Shown here one piece after another: positions 38,701 to 52,099 of a DNA stretch of 64,000 bases; the stretch's first letter is position 1, and each line of letters begins with the position of its first letter. The notes under the pieces were generated by a model, which did no database searches, had not been told where the DNA came from, and saw only the letters and a list, made by a program, of their open reading frames with translations. Both the position numbers and the translations under genes were made by a program. The stretch covers positions 19,998,001 to 20,062,000 of the forward strand of contig NC_081819.1 of assembly GCF_030704535.1 (NCBI RefSeq), read 5' to 3'. The stretch comes from Vitis vinifera. Its lineage: Eukaryota; Streptophyta; Magnoliopsida; Vitales; Vitaceae.

Positions 38701-41700
38701 AGAACAAAATAAGAAATCGAGAGTGAAAAAAATAGAGTAGAATAGAGGAGATGAGAATCACAACATGTGAAATATGTCGAACCATACTTTCTTCTTTCAT
38801 TTTTTACCTTTACGGTTAACGCGATTCCAATTTCTAAATTTATCTATCATATTCTTGTATTGTATTATCACAACATTCAGGCTTGACATCTCTTATATTG
38901 TACATGGCTTTGGTGTATGAGCTCTCAACCTTGAGAGGAAATAAACTTGTGCTAAAGTAGTCAATAACTTTGATTTATGAGTGATACCTTAAGATGATCA
39001 TATATTCCTCATGTATTGAATTACTATTAAGGGAGTCGAGTGGTCAGTAACACTTTTTTATATGATATACAAAATGTTTCATCCATTTGCACAAATGGAA
39101 AGTTATAAGAATATAGATAAGCATAAAGAATATGACTATGGATAGGAAGAATACCACCAAATATGAAAATGTAATAAAAAAACATAAAAAGTATTATCAA
39201 ATGTGCATAAAGTATAAAAAAAAGTAATAAAGATTATAAACAAATGTAGTCAAGATACAAAGAATGTGAAAAGAGTAACAGGACACGAAGAATGTACCTA
39301 AATATAAAAAATAGGACTAAAGGTATAAATAATGTGAAAAACTATTACACTTCCATATGATACCTTTTCAATATTATAAAATTAGAAAACTTTAAGATAT
39401 GAAAGATGTATTTATCAAACTTTTCATTTCGGCCATTCAAAGTGTATAATAAAACTTAAACTATTAGATGATGATATAAATAATAAAATTAAGATATAAA
39501 AGAATGAGGTGAGTATACAAAGCCATGAAATGGACTTTGTATAAAGCCATGAGACAATACTTAGTATAAAATAATAATGCCTAAATAAATAGATAAAAAA
39601 ATATAATTAATCATGCTTTTCAATATACACCAAATTAGTACTATTATCTTACCTAATCGAATTAATTTTATGTATGGAGAAAAATAATACATTCTCCTTG
39701 GGGCTATTTTACAATATTTAAAGTTAGTTGGAGGATGTAGCTCATCAAGGCAAGGGAAATAAGAGATTTTATAATTTTGTTTACACATAGGACATTTTTA
39801 TTGGAGAAAATGAGGACTAATTTATTTTTAAAACAAAAATGACATAATAACACAAGTTTAATAATGTTTTTTTTTTAAAAAAAAATTCTCAAAATTTATC
39901 ATTTTTAATGTATTGTTTCCCAATTTCCCATGTTTTGAAAACCACAACAAATACTATTTTCTATTTTTGAAAATAAAAAAATAAAAATAAAGAAACACAC
40001 ATTTCATAAAATAATATTTTAAAAAATAATTCATTGAAACCTTTTATATGTCTTTCAAATATTATCACTCTTAAGTGTTATAACCATGTAGAGGTATATA
40101 CATAAGTTAAAAATGGATAATTTATCAAGTCCATTGATATTAAATTATTATTATTTTCCTTTTTTTTTATATTTAACTTTGGGAGTAATAATAATATAAA
40201 TTGGATTAAGGTATTTCATAATTGATAAGAGATGGACCACCAATTGACCTCCTTATTATTGAAGGAATTCTTAAAACACACTCATGCAAATGGGAAAATA
40301 GTCCCATCAAATACTTCCAAACAAAGAAAGAAAAAAAAAAGAAAAAAAGAAAAGAAAAGAAAAAATGATATGGTTGGTAATTAATTTTTTGGTTAATCAA
40401 AGGACCAAACATGGTATTAATTTGAAAGAAAATTAAGGTTAAATCATCAAAGCATTAAGGATCACCAATTTGCACACAAAAACATGTAGTAGAATTCCAA
40501 AACATAATCAAAACATTGATCTTTTATGACAACCAAACTTCCATCAAACGATGATAAAGCCAAAATAATAAGGGAAAGATCACAAACTAAAAATAGCATG
40601 GTCCAACAATTTGTTCATATACATGAAACCCTAATCAGCATAGTCCTTTAGCAAAGTTCTTTTATGACACATAGGGATACATTAATTTCAACAAACATAA
40701 GGGGGATCCATCCGCTCACAATCACCTCATCAAACCATGGTAGCATCTGCAACATAGACAAGGAACCGATATTAGCACTTCACCATTGAAACCCTAATGC
40801 TTGATGACATGATGATATCGCTAGAGGAAGAAGTACTCCTCTCCTTCATCTATTCCTCAAGGGTGGCAGACATGGTTGGCCCATTAGAGGCCGGAAACGA
40901 GGACGATTAGAGGATGAGAACCGTTGGATATGTGTGTGATTAAATATGAAACCTTTCTAGTTGGAGTTATGTTGAGTGATTTTTCCTTGGAGGGGACCCA
41001 TTACAACTATATGATCACTATCATATTGCATGAGAAATGACAGAGGAGATAGATTCTTTTCAATCCAGCTGCCTTGGCCTCAGCATTCGTCTTCTAATAA
41101 TACTGATAGAGCATGTACAAGTAGAAGAAGATACTCATCATGTGGTATAAGAAGAAGAAACAAGCTTGGGTTCGGTGGAGTGTTGAAAAAAAAAAAGAAA
41201 GAAAAAAAAATAAAAATAGCAAAATTTAAAAAAAAAAGGAAAAAGAAAAAGAAAAAGAGGAAAAGGTGTTGATAGGGTGAAATGTAGGGATATTGTAGAT
41301 TGATATTAAAGCAAGACTTGATGGTTTGAGAGACAAGACATTGTTTCACATGTGAAGCAACTAAGTGAAAACCAGCTTGCATTTCTTAATTTGGTGCCAC
41401 TCTATCTAATAGGTGTATTTCTACTTCTATCATAACAAATATTGGTATAACACAATTAAATTAATTTTTTGATATCATATTTTTTTTTTAAATATATGTT
41501 AATAATAAACTGTCACATAAGTCACTTTTTGATATCATATATTATTTTAATATATGTTATTTATCAACTGTCACACACACATATAATCAATATTAGACAA
41601 AGGTATCAAATTAGTCAACACATCAACAATTTTATGCATCAAAAAGTGACCTTTCATTTCAACTTTTATGATATAAAAAAGTCGGCATATATATTTTATT

Positions 41701-42190
41701 ATATGACGATCCTTATCATAGTGTTACAATCTATACCAAGACATATGACGCATGTCACAACCCATTATATACTTTAATATGATCCGCATTAATACGGAAG
41801 AATTAATGAAAAAAAAATTGATATAAATTGAACTAGTAACAACATAAGATTAAGATTTTTTGACACACTAATAAAGAATAATTTAGAAATAGAATTTTTG
41901 TTTTCATGCATAAAAGACATTCAAAGAACCTAATCCAAAGAAAACAGCACTCCCCACAGTGAATCAATTAAATCACATCAAGATTGGTGTCAGGTAAGGA
42001 ATCTCAACCCAAGCTAGGGCAAGAAGCCAATTCCAATTTCCATCTCATCCGGACAGCTATGCTAAAAGAAATCATCTCAATGGTAACCTCTCCAAAGAAA
42101 CCATGCACGTGTCATCTCTCTATTGGAATGGCACCTAGATATGTATTATATATGTGAACCCATAAAATAGAATATGTGAAATGCAAGATG
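35746..42190. other. Gene-free spacer, probably TE-derived in part
   Basis: No credible gene was seen. The ORF at 35974-36159 (61 codons) has no recognisable domain. 37,300-37,640 and 37,900-38,450 have more mixed base content and look like old repeat debris. A purine/poly-A rich run lies at 41192-41264. Confidence 0.4.
38646..38872 (-). mobile_element. Possible LTR retrotransposon remnant (primer-binding site plus LTR)
   Basis: CTCTAATACCA at 38656-38666 resembles the reverse complement of the initiator tRNA-Met primer-binding site of many plant LTR elements. It is followed by TGTTAGAATG, a typical LTR start. A second LTR and coding parts were not recognised, so it is at best an old fragment. 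A similar ..TAATACCATGTTA.. occurs near 36213. Confidence 0.3.
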
Positions 42191-43578
42191 CTAGAGGTAT
42201 AAAATTATAGAACCTTGGGTTTGAAGCAGAGAGACTGATTCAATAGCTCCATTTCCAACAGTGGCGAGACCTCCAACTGCAGTACTGGCCTTGATCTGAT
42301 CCTCCGGTTTTTGAATCTTTCCTTCAAGCTCTGGATGGATCTTCCTCTTTAACATCCTTGTCATCAACTGCACATAAACAAACACGTATTACAGAAATTC
42401 AAAAATTCAAAAACCCAAAAAAAAAAAAAAAAAAAAAAAAAAAATGAAGAAGAAAAAGGAAAAAGAAAAAGAAGAAGAGACATTAGTATTGTAGTTGATT
42501 AAAATCACCAGAAACAAAGAAACCCAATCCCCATAATGATCATCATATCTCATTGAATCGCATAACATGAGATTATGCCTCCTAAAGTGTAGCCAAAATC
42601 TTAAACGCTTGGGCAAAAAGAGATGGTCCAAAACCAAAATGGATTTTCAGAGAGGGAGTTAGCAATTCTACTCACTTGGTGCAGTTTCTTTATGGGGCGT
42701 GAGTCCTCTCCGACTCGAGGGATGAGCTTCTTGGCAAAGGAGAGGCCGTTCTTGGAGCGAGGTGCTGGTTTTTTGCCGGAATCAACCTTGAGTCCCTCAG
42801 GATCAACCTTAGCTCTAACCTCAGAATCAGCTGAGAACAAGTCAGCCAGTGTGGTCCTCTCTCCTTTGCTCTTCCTCTGATCATTCTCGGTGGTGAAAGA
42901 CTCTATGCCCACTTCATGAGAAGACCCCACAAAACGAGAGAGTGGAACTCCATCAACTGTCATTATGGGAATAGGCTTTGGAACATTGTCTCCAAATGCT
43001 GAGAAAACCAATGGGTTCACCTCAGTTTCATCTTCCTCATCTTCATCTTCAACCTCTCCATTCTCATTGTTCAGAGAATAAACCTCCTCTTCTTCCTCAT
43101 CTTCTCCTTCTTCTTCATCTGTCATAGCACATTCCTTCTCAGAACTGAAAGAGTAGAGCGGATCATCAAACCCCAAAGTCCCAATAGCCAAAATGCCATC
43201 TTTCCAACCATCAAGCATGTCCACAAGTGCAACATGCTTCAGCAAAGCTTGTGTATCAGTATCATTGGTGATCGACTCCACCTTCTTCAGATTTGCAGCA
43301 AGGCCATCTTCCAAAACCCACAAAACAAACCCCCCAAAAAATTCAATTTCTGTAAGGAAAATGTGTAACTTCACGTAAAAAAATGTGGGTGGATCAGGAA
43401 ACAGACCTTTTTGGAGAGAAATTGGCGTGGAATGGACATTGTGATTGAACCTCCGGTGAACCCAATTGAAGATCTGTGAAACAAACACAAAAATAACATT
43501 AAATTTACATAGAGACTCGTGAGGATTACTAGCAGAGCCGGAGAATTAAAGCCGAAAACCCAGAAGACCAACCTTCAT
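42191..43578 (-). CDS. TAC1: TAC1 (TILLER ANGLE CONTROL 1), IGT family (4 coding exons)
   Basis: The exons on the minus strand are 43578-43573, 43473-43407, 43307-42676 and 42367-42191, with GT-AG borders and matching phases, giving 293 residues. The first coding exon holds only Met-Lys. Exon 2 continues with IFNWVHRRF, the conserved N-terminal motif of TAC1/LAZY proteins. Exon 3 contains DTQALLKHVALVDMLDGW and the family signature GILAIGTLGFD (IGT at residues 66-68). A long acidic Glu/Asp tract and a basic region (KKLIPRVGEDSRPIKKLHQ) follow. Exon 4 has MLKRKIHPELEGK and ends soon after. The C-terminal EAR-like motif that marks LAZY proteins is absent, which defines TAC1. TAC1 widens branch and tiller angle in rice, peach and Arabidopsis and is thought to oppose LAZY action. 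The last residues could differ if an extra splice lies near 42210. A 28-base poly(A) run sits in intron 3. Confidence 0.88.
42417..42444. repeat. Poly(A) run in TAC1 intron 3
   Basis: Twenty-eight A bases on the plus strand, so T on the coding strand, about 50 bp upstream of the exon-4 acceptor (at 42367). A length-variable site of this kind near an acceptor could affect splicing. That effect is speculation. Confidence 0.85.
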
Positions 43579-45249
43579 GTTTTCTCTCTGAGAGTTAAGC
43601 AGCAGTTTGGAAACGTGAGAAGGAGTGGGAGAAGAAAAAATTGATAACGGGAGGGAGGGGAGGCAGCGAGGGGCCGACCGGGTGGACACTTGGGAAAGCG
43701 ACACGTGTCCTTTGCGTATAGTGGGCCCACAAAAATTAGGGTATGTTTGCGACCGCATGGCATGTTTTGGGTGGTTTTGACGACCATCGTATCCATGGAC
43801 CTATCTTTGATGTGGCCTAATTTATTTAATTTTAAATTTTTATTTATTTTTAATTTTTATCCAATTATTCTCATAACCCTCTTTGCTTAATCTCTCCCTC
43901 TCACTTGTTTTCTGTGTTGTTCTATTTTTCCACGTCAGCAGGAGAAAAATCAGCATCCATTTTCATCACTCATAATCACTGCTAGGTCCATTCCACTTTT
44001 CCTTTGTGATAATCTAACTATTCTATCACTGATCAAGCATCATCCATATTTAACTTTATTCACAAATAATTAATGTAATTTCATCATTTTTTTACGAATA
44101 TTAATATTTAGTCTTATGTTTGTGAAATTCTATTTAGTAAAACAATCTATGTATATAATTTATTTTAAGTTATTGAAATAAATATTTGTCCTTTGAGATG
44201 TAGCTCAATGATAATGTCAAATTTTAAGTCTTTTCTCCATATTTAAGTGGTGTAGAAAGCACAAATCACCTAGAACCTACTCTATCACTTCAAGATAAAT
44301 GTGATTTGCTTGGCGATACAAACATTTGAAACTCATGAATTATTAAGAATTGATGTTTATTTTGTGATCTTTATCACTACTTATTTATCTATCTATTTTC
44401 ATTGGATCAATGAGAATGAGAATGAGGAAGTGAATTAAGTTCTTGTGACACAATTGAATATGTGAATCAAAACTATGTTTCCTTAGTTTGCTAGAATTGT
44501 TTTATTAATATTTGTCATTAGCTTTTCAGAAATTAGAATCCTAGTTTTATTAAGAATTTGGTTTTTATTAGAATTAGATTAGATTTATATATAATATAAT
44601 AAAAAGTGGTGAATTAAATATGACACTTATATTTTGGATATTTAAAATTTGAAATTAAAAATTTTATTAGTGCTAAGAAGATAGTTTTTAGTTTGTAATT
44701 ATCCAAATGAAATTTGTAAAACATGTATTTTAGGAAAGAAGCATAGAAACCTTTTCCTAAAAATAAAATAAAATAAAATTATGGAGAGTAAGAAAGCCTC
44801 TTAAGCTTATTTATTCATATTTATATTTAATATTGGAGGTTCTCTCAAATGGAGATTACCGATATTTTATTAGGTTTATTCATGAGGCTAGTTAGAAGGA
44901 TTAGGTTTATTTTTTTAAAGAAAAAAGTGAATGCATGTGAAAATTTCAAAATTTAAAACTTATGTGACAAAATAAGATACACATTCCATTAAAATTTTGA
45001 AACTATCTTGGATTTTTTTTTTTTGAAAAAAATGTGGTATTGAGGGCCAATTGATTCTAAAGCACACTTCGTAATAAAAGGGAATCACAGAGAGAAAAAA
45101 ATAGAACATTATGGATGTAATAAATTATATGTAGTACTTAAGATAATTGCTTTTTTTTTTTTTTTTTGACAAAATTAGTCTTTTGTGTAGTTTATTTATT
45201 GAATAGTTGCCCTATCTAAAAATGTTTATGAAAGGATTCCATAAGTCAT
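43579..45249. other. TAC1 upstream region and gene-free spacer
   Basis: 43579-43800 is relatively GC-rich and likely the TAC1 leader and promoter, with GACACGTGTC near 43700 and GGGCCC near 43723. Beyond about 43800 it is AT-rich with no gene seen. Confidence 0.45.
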
Positions 45250-47270
45250 TTTGAGTTATAGGAAGTCTAGCATTGATCATCTAAGGGTGTTTGGTTGTAT
45301 AACATATGCTCATATGCCCTTTGCATTTCGAAAGAAACTTAATGATAAAGGTGAGAGCATATTTTATTGGTTATTGTTGAGTGACAAAAGACTATAAATT
45401 ATATAACCTACAAACTAAGAGTGTTATTGTCAATCATAATGTGATTTTTTATGAGACAATAATATGATATCAGGTGTTAGTATTAATCTTGAAGAGCAAA
45501 ATTAAGACCAAAATGTACAATCCACTAGTACTCCAATTATAACTGTGTTTTGAAAAATCATCAGCGCGTCCATGTGTTTTACTTGTAGGTTTACAAGATT
45601 ATGTTGTTGGTGATAACAATGATTCAATATATGAAGAATTGATGAATTTTGTTTCATTTGACGATGTAATCCATTGAGTTGTGAGAAAGTTGTTTGTGAT
45701 GATTGTTGGCTTAAAGTTATGAATGAAAAAATCCATACAATTGAAAAGAAATATATAAAATCATATCAATCTTCTTAATTCTAAGAAGTTGATTGATGTT
45801 AAATAGGTTTACAAACCAAGTATAAGCTAAATAGAGAAGTTGATCCTTTCAAGGCAAGATTGGAAGCCAAGGGTTATAAGCAAAACCTTTATATTGATTA
45901 TTTTGAAGTATTTGTACATGTTATAAAACTTGACATTATTTGCATGATTTCTCTTACTATACAAGCATTTTTTTTTATGCATGTCAAATCAACTTTCTTA
46001 AATGGTGAACTAGAAGAGGAGGTTTATATTGAGTAACTTGCAAAGTACGTGAAAAAAAAAGAAACAAAATTCGCTTCTATAAACTAGAAAAGATTTTGTG
46101 TGGATTGAAACAAGTGTCAAAAATATGATGCATTGATATTTATTTTGTTAATAATAGATTTCAAAGATGTGCTTATGAGCCTACTTTATATCTCAAAACT
46201 ATTTTGTAAGGTGACCTCCTTATAGTGTGTTGTATTTATATGTGGATGATTTAATTATTCCTGCTAATAATTTGAGATAATTAAAAAATTTAAAAGAGTT
46301 ATGATTAGTCATTTTGAGATGCTAAATGTAGGATTAATGTCTTATTTTTTTTTTGTAATTAAAGTAATTCAATTAGATAATAGTATCATTATTATTTTTT
46401 AGAAGAAGTATGCAAGTGATGTTCTTCAAAAAATTAAAAATGAAAGTTTGTAAACCTATTTTAACACCAATTGAAGAAATTTTGAAATTAATTAAAGAAA
46501 AGCTCACATGAGTTTATTTATCCTACAAATTTGTGAAGAATTAAGGGTTGGGAGTTTACGGTTATTTTAACTTCTATAAGACCAAATATTATGTATGAAG
46601 TAGAACTTGTAAGGAGATTTAAGGATTCTCTATGTTAGTCTTGCTTGCAAACAGTATGTTTTATCATATGATACATTAAAGGTCATAAAGTTGAAGTGAT
46701 TTTTGATATATCCATGTGCAAATAAAATGAAGCTTGATAGATACACAAAAAGTGATTGAGTGGGTAATGAATTGGATAGATGATACATAGAGGCAAAAAA
46801 ATAATTCGAACTATGCATTTAATATTGTTCAAGAGATTTTTTTTGGTTGTCAAAGAAGGAACAAACAATTATTTTGTTAACAATAAAAGTTGAGTATATT
46901 GTAATTACTAGTTGTGCTAATCAAATAGACTGCTTTTTTATTTGAAATATACTCAAAAAGTTCCTATAAACATTTTTTGAGATAACAAATTATCAATCAC
47001 ATTGATCAAGGATCCGATATTTTATAGAAAAAGTAAATACATTGATTTTAAATTTCACTATATTCATGAGAAGGATCTAATATTTTATAGAAAAAGTAAA
47101 TACATTGATTTCAAATTTCACTATCTTCATGAGGTGATGAAAGACAAAGAAATTACGTCCCTATCTTTAAAAAAATCCCACTTAATTAAATTCATTCATT
47201 TAATTCACAATGAAGTTTATTTCATTTTTAAGAATTTTAAATTACTAGCTTATATCTTATAACTTATAAG
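45250..47270 (+). mobile_element. Ty1/copia retrotransposon pol fossil
   Basis: Translated pieces in order match copia pol: the integrase C-terminal part (RVFGCIAYAHMPF near 45290), reverse transcriptase (FKARLEAKGYKQ and TFLNGELEEEVY, about 45860-46030), and the RNase H region with the final SKYIDFKFHYIHE-type segment (about 46700-47130). Gag, protease and clear LTRs were not recognised. The element is heavily broken, with many breaks, and is old. Confidence 0.8.
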
Positions 47271-49834
47271 TGCTTTAGTAGACCATCAATTCGACTAGTG
47301 TATTTCGTCATGCCTGTCATTACGTTTTCTTCTTCCCATATATTTCTTTTATTTTACTGTATCTTCATTAATATTCTCTAAAGAGGGCATGGAAGTATGT
47401 GATTAGTGCTAGCTGCAACATTTATGCAACGCATTATAAAAAGCTCGATATTTTTTTTCTACTTCTGTTAAATATTTCATTTTCTTTCAGTTTCTGTATG
47501 ATTTACATATTTATTTATTTTTATTTTATATTGCAAAATCCTTTAAAAAGACATAGTTTGGTAGAGCATAGTCATAAATCTCTGTAACGCAAATTGAGGG
47601 AAGGTCCAAAGGAAAGTCTTCCAACCCAATGAGAAAAAAAAATGAAAGGACAAGTACTTTGTCACGAACTCACTAATTTCCAACTAGACTCATGAATTCG
47701 GTCATGTCTTGTTTGTATATTTGTATCTTCACGCGCTCATGCCTTTGAGTGTTCCATGTCTGGCCTTTATAGGAACCAAAAGCATTTCTTGACCCCCAAA
47801 TTTTCCTCATATTGGCTTTATTGCACCGCCTCATGCCTAAGCTTTAACCCAATGCTATGAAGCCCTTTGAGTGTCTCATAAGTCATATGTACCATCCTGG
47901 CTTCGACTCATGTGTAGATATTATCGTATATAGTCAATTTTGGATCATTTTATCTTAATACTTTAAAACATGTACTTATAGAGTACGAGAAATACTGATT
48001 TTAATATTATCAATCAAGATTTACTTAAAGATTAGTGGTTTTGGACTTAATGAGTTACATTTTCATCCAAATACTTGAAATCAATTATTGTCTCAATTTT
48101 ACTTTATTTATAGCTAGGGATGATCCTTAGAATCAATGATTGCCCCAATTTTACTTATTTATGGTTAGGGATGAATTTTGGTATCATTTATTGAGATTCC
48201 TATAAATGCTTTTTTACTTTAGATCCATTGATATGATGATTTTAAAACACATTTACATGCATGCGGGGAGTCTCTTTCTCATCTCATGGGATATTATACC
48301 TTGATATTTGACAAACACGACAAGCATGAAGGGGATATCATATCAAATAGGAATTAAATTGGAATGAGCTACAAAAGGGCAAAAGAGGACTAGACCCATG
48401 TGAGGGAGATGGCAATCACGCTTATCTTAAAACATTGAAGAGCAAATTAGAGGTCCAAAAATAGAATGTCGTGTGGAGAAGAAAGGTTAGGTGGAGTTGA
48501 GGGGGTCGGAAGAGCGAAGGTAGCCATGGAAATGAATGGATGGGAATTGATGAGAGGGGTTGCTGTAAATTTGACACTTAGTGGTGTGTCTGGATGTAGA
48601 GGAAGCGCTACAAACAATTAAGATGAAGGGCATTGTCCGGGTCTTGCTGCTACCTTAAAGCTACTGCCATCAGGTCCATCTCCCTGAACAGGCCGAACAG
48701 CCGCTTCGGATTCTTCTTAGAGCTAACTGATTTTTCTCTTTCGGAGCTCGATCTAATCTCATGGAGGGGTCACTTGTGGTCCACCCTTCCTCTTGGTTCC
48801 ATGCACCACAGCTTTCACTCCTACTCTTTAGCTGGTTGCCACATACTTGGAAGAAAAAAAAATTAAATATCCTCATATCTCCATGTATAAAATGTAGGGT
48901 TTTTCAATGTAGTGGCTTTTCATACATTTACCATAACGGTACCACATTCAATGATAGAGATGGCCTCTACCAAGCGACTTAACAAAATGAGTGAAGGATA
49001 TTGTAACCAGGTTAATTATTACTTTTCTAATTAAAGTTATGGAGTCGATTTTAGTACAAAATAGTACTTTTGGAACCATACGGGGTGTTCCCTTCTAAAC
49101 GAGCCACCATGTCTGATTATTTAGACTTATTCGCATCTTCATTCCAAATAAATAAAATAAAGGGGATAAAATGAAATGGATATGAGAGTTTTCTACCATC
49201 ACATCCTTTTTATTGTTATTTTTAATTTTAAGTTGTATTAAAAGTAAGTATAATTTATAAATAAATAAATAAATAATATTATAGGCTTTTATAATTTATT
49301 TTTATGAGAAGTTATATATATATATATATATGTTTAGAAAGGGAAAAAAAAAAAAATTAAATTGATTTTTCATCTAATTATATATGTAATCGGGTGAGAT
49401 AGAATGGAAAAAGGTAATACTTGAATTCGACTCATGTTTTGTTTTAGAAAGGGAAGAAAAATCTGAGACTTATGTCTAACCCATTTAATATTCATTTTTA
49501 ACTTGTCCGGTACCAAACATGATAAGGTGGGAATCCTTGAAAAAAAAAACTCATCCCGTGGCTCTTAAACAAATATATCAATATGATATATGACTTGAAA
49601 TATGTGCTAAAGAAAGTGATCAATGAAAGAAATGATGTGATCATGGTAGGAAATTTGGGTATGATATCTTTCAACATCGTTGAAAAACTTTGTAGATTAA
49701 GATGCAAAAGTTGCAAAGTATCAATTAATCCCCTAACTTTGATTTGACCTATAATCAAAGAAGACCCATATACCCAAAAATCTTCCAATTTTGCATGTAA
49801 CTTTCTCAAGTACTGTGAATAAAGTTTAGATCTT
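47271..49834. other. Gene-free spacer
   Basis: No recognised gene. 47,640-48,000 and 48,400-48,880 have a higher GC content and may be repeat or gene-fragment debris. The ORFs at 48633 and 48670 carry no known domain. AT microsatellites lie near 49311-49330. Confidence 0.4.
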
Positions 49835-50640
49835 TGGAAAGAGTCAAATACGATGCAACATCTGCTTCCTAAGCCATGGTCTAGATGAAGTGAATTCCTC
49901 ATAGGAGTTGACCTAGCCATCCTAATCCTTTAAGAACCAATGCCGCCACAATCTTAATTTATACCTTCATCATTGCCCTTGTTACTCTCATTGAACTATA
50001 CATATACAATGCACATGCCCTCTATGATCAAGAAGACAACTGCTTAGATGTATATTACATTGTAGACGTTGTCCAGAAGATCACTTGTGTTACGAAGGCC
50101 ACAGGCACCCCACGTAGCAATCAGAGGAATTAATATTATAAAGGAATGTGAATGGGAAGAGATAGATGGATAGATTGGTCTATCCTCTTAAATTATCTAA
50201 GGGAAAAAAAGGGAAGACTTTATACAGCAGTTTGGACCCACTTTAAAGCTTGATATTATCAATATTATCAAGCTTATGTGCCAAGTCCGGTGGATGAAGG
50301 AGATATCCCATTAGCTCATTTAAAGTTTGAGGATGTAGTGGGATCCATGTCCATAAAAAACACAGGGAAGATCAACTGTGGGATCCATGTCCATAAAAAA
50401 CACAGGGAAGATCAACTGTGTTTACTGCTGTTTAGTATGGAATGTGGAGCCTTGGACCTCTTCCGGGCCTCCGGCCCTCACTTTTAAGGGCACGTGAGCC
50501 TTGAAACCATCCACTGGCATTCGATAATTGGAGTATCTTTTGGAAAATTTTGCACTCTAGTTATATTCTGTTTTTCATAATTCAGAAACATGTCAGGCGA
50601 GTGATACACTTGAAACCCTAATTTTTATATATTAGAGAAA
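49835..50640 (-). repeat. Orphan upstream segment of the proline-rich gene duplication (unit 0)
   Basis: This matches the regions upstream of genes A and B, for example ACATCTGCTTCCTAAGCCAT, CAGTTTGG.CCACTTTAAAGC, GATGAAGGAGATATCC and GGAGCCTTGGACCTC, in the same order and orientation as 57200-57760. The gene itself, expected to the left, is missing and the homology stops at about 49835. It is a truncated extra copy of the duplicated block. Confidence 0.75.
50341..50420. repeat. Exact 40-bp tandem duplication
   Basis: The 40 bp at 50341-50380 (starting GGATCCATGTCCATAAAAAA) are repeated without a mismatch at 50381-50420. The related unit B sequence near 57511 has a single copy, so this duplication arose after the blocks separated. 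Confidence 0.95.
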
Positions 50641-52059
50641 AATAATTGATTAAAAAAAATGGAATACTTAATCGTCTCATTTAAAAATTAATTGATATTT
50701 AGGAAACATAGATAAAACTTTTTATAATATTCGATATCATACCTTGTAAGTCTATTTTAAGAGTTATCATTTGAGTGATCTATTTTCGAACTTAAAATTA
50801 ATATTACTACATCTTAATAACAATGAATTTGAAATTTTTGTTCAATGCAAATTAAAATAAGCTACACTTTTTCAATATCATTAAAGTATTCTTGTGATCC
50901 AATCGAATCCAAAGTTATTTTAATTTTAAATGATAAAAGGCACAATATATTTGAAATTTCAAATTCTTTTATATTAATATTTAGTACTACTTGTACTTCA
51001 TTTACTTTGTGAAAACCTAGTGAATTATTGGGGGGAAAAAGGTGGACATGACAATTGAGAAAGAAAAGTGAACTCGCTTAATAAGCTTTGAAGTGCTTTT
51101 TATTTTAAAAATACATTGAACCAAGTGTCACTCATCTCAGTTTCTTGCTAGAGAACAGCTTCGTATCCCTAAGAGATGCCAGCTCTTCCATTACAAACCC
51201 CCATCTATATAATCCAAATTGATTCTCTTTTTGTCTAACTCAATTCTTCTCTTCATTCATGGTTGCATGAGTAATGATTGGGCTCCGATTCTCCTTGTTA
51301 TTTCAATGAAAAAACAAAGCATTTAGGTGATATTTGGAGACACCTTATATTTTTAATTTTTAAAAATAAAAATTTATATATAAAATCTATGAACTTTAAT
51401 ATAATTTTATATAAAGAACTACTAAACTCAATTACTTATTTTCGTCACTTTTAAGTTTTTTATCGAAGTCTATTATTTTGTAAAGGTTTTTAAAATGAAT
51501 CAGTGATGGATTTCTAGGTTTCACAATAATAATAATAATTTACCTTGTATTCATTATTTTTTTTTCAAAATTTTTAAAAATGGGAAAAGTGAAAATTTTT
51601 ACTTCATTAAAAAAATTTTGAAAAGTGTTTTCAAATATGCCTATATTTTTTTTTATAATAATTCCTTCATTTGTATAAGATTTTCTATTTTAAAAAAACA
51701 AAAAATAGGAAATCTATCCAAGTAGTTGCTCAGATTTTTTCTAATGCAATGCAAATTGTTAATTTTCTTATGTTATTTAGTGAAGTCAAAATCACAAATA
51801 ATAATAATAATAATAAAACACCCAACCCCAGGTCCCCAACTTGAAAGTGGAAGTTTTGTGGTGAGTCAGTCTGTCTTCTAGCGAGTGAGGCCCAGCTTGA
51901 AGGAACCTTTCTTTAACTTGGGCCAAACCCTGGCACAATGATCAAAACTTGGACCAGAAACTTGATCTTAGTTACCCAAACAGAACAACCAATGGGCCAA
52001 GGTGACCAAAGACAATCAGATTGTGAATTGCATGATATGGTTAAACTTCTAATAAATTA

Positions 52060-52099
<40 letters not shown>

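Noticed and set aside
48633-48876. Overlapping ORFs on both strands as a gene fragment
   Set aside because: No recognisable domain in either frame, and no splice or promoter context.
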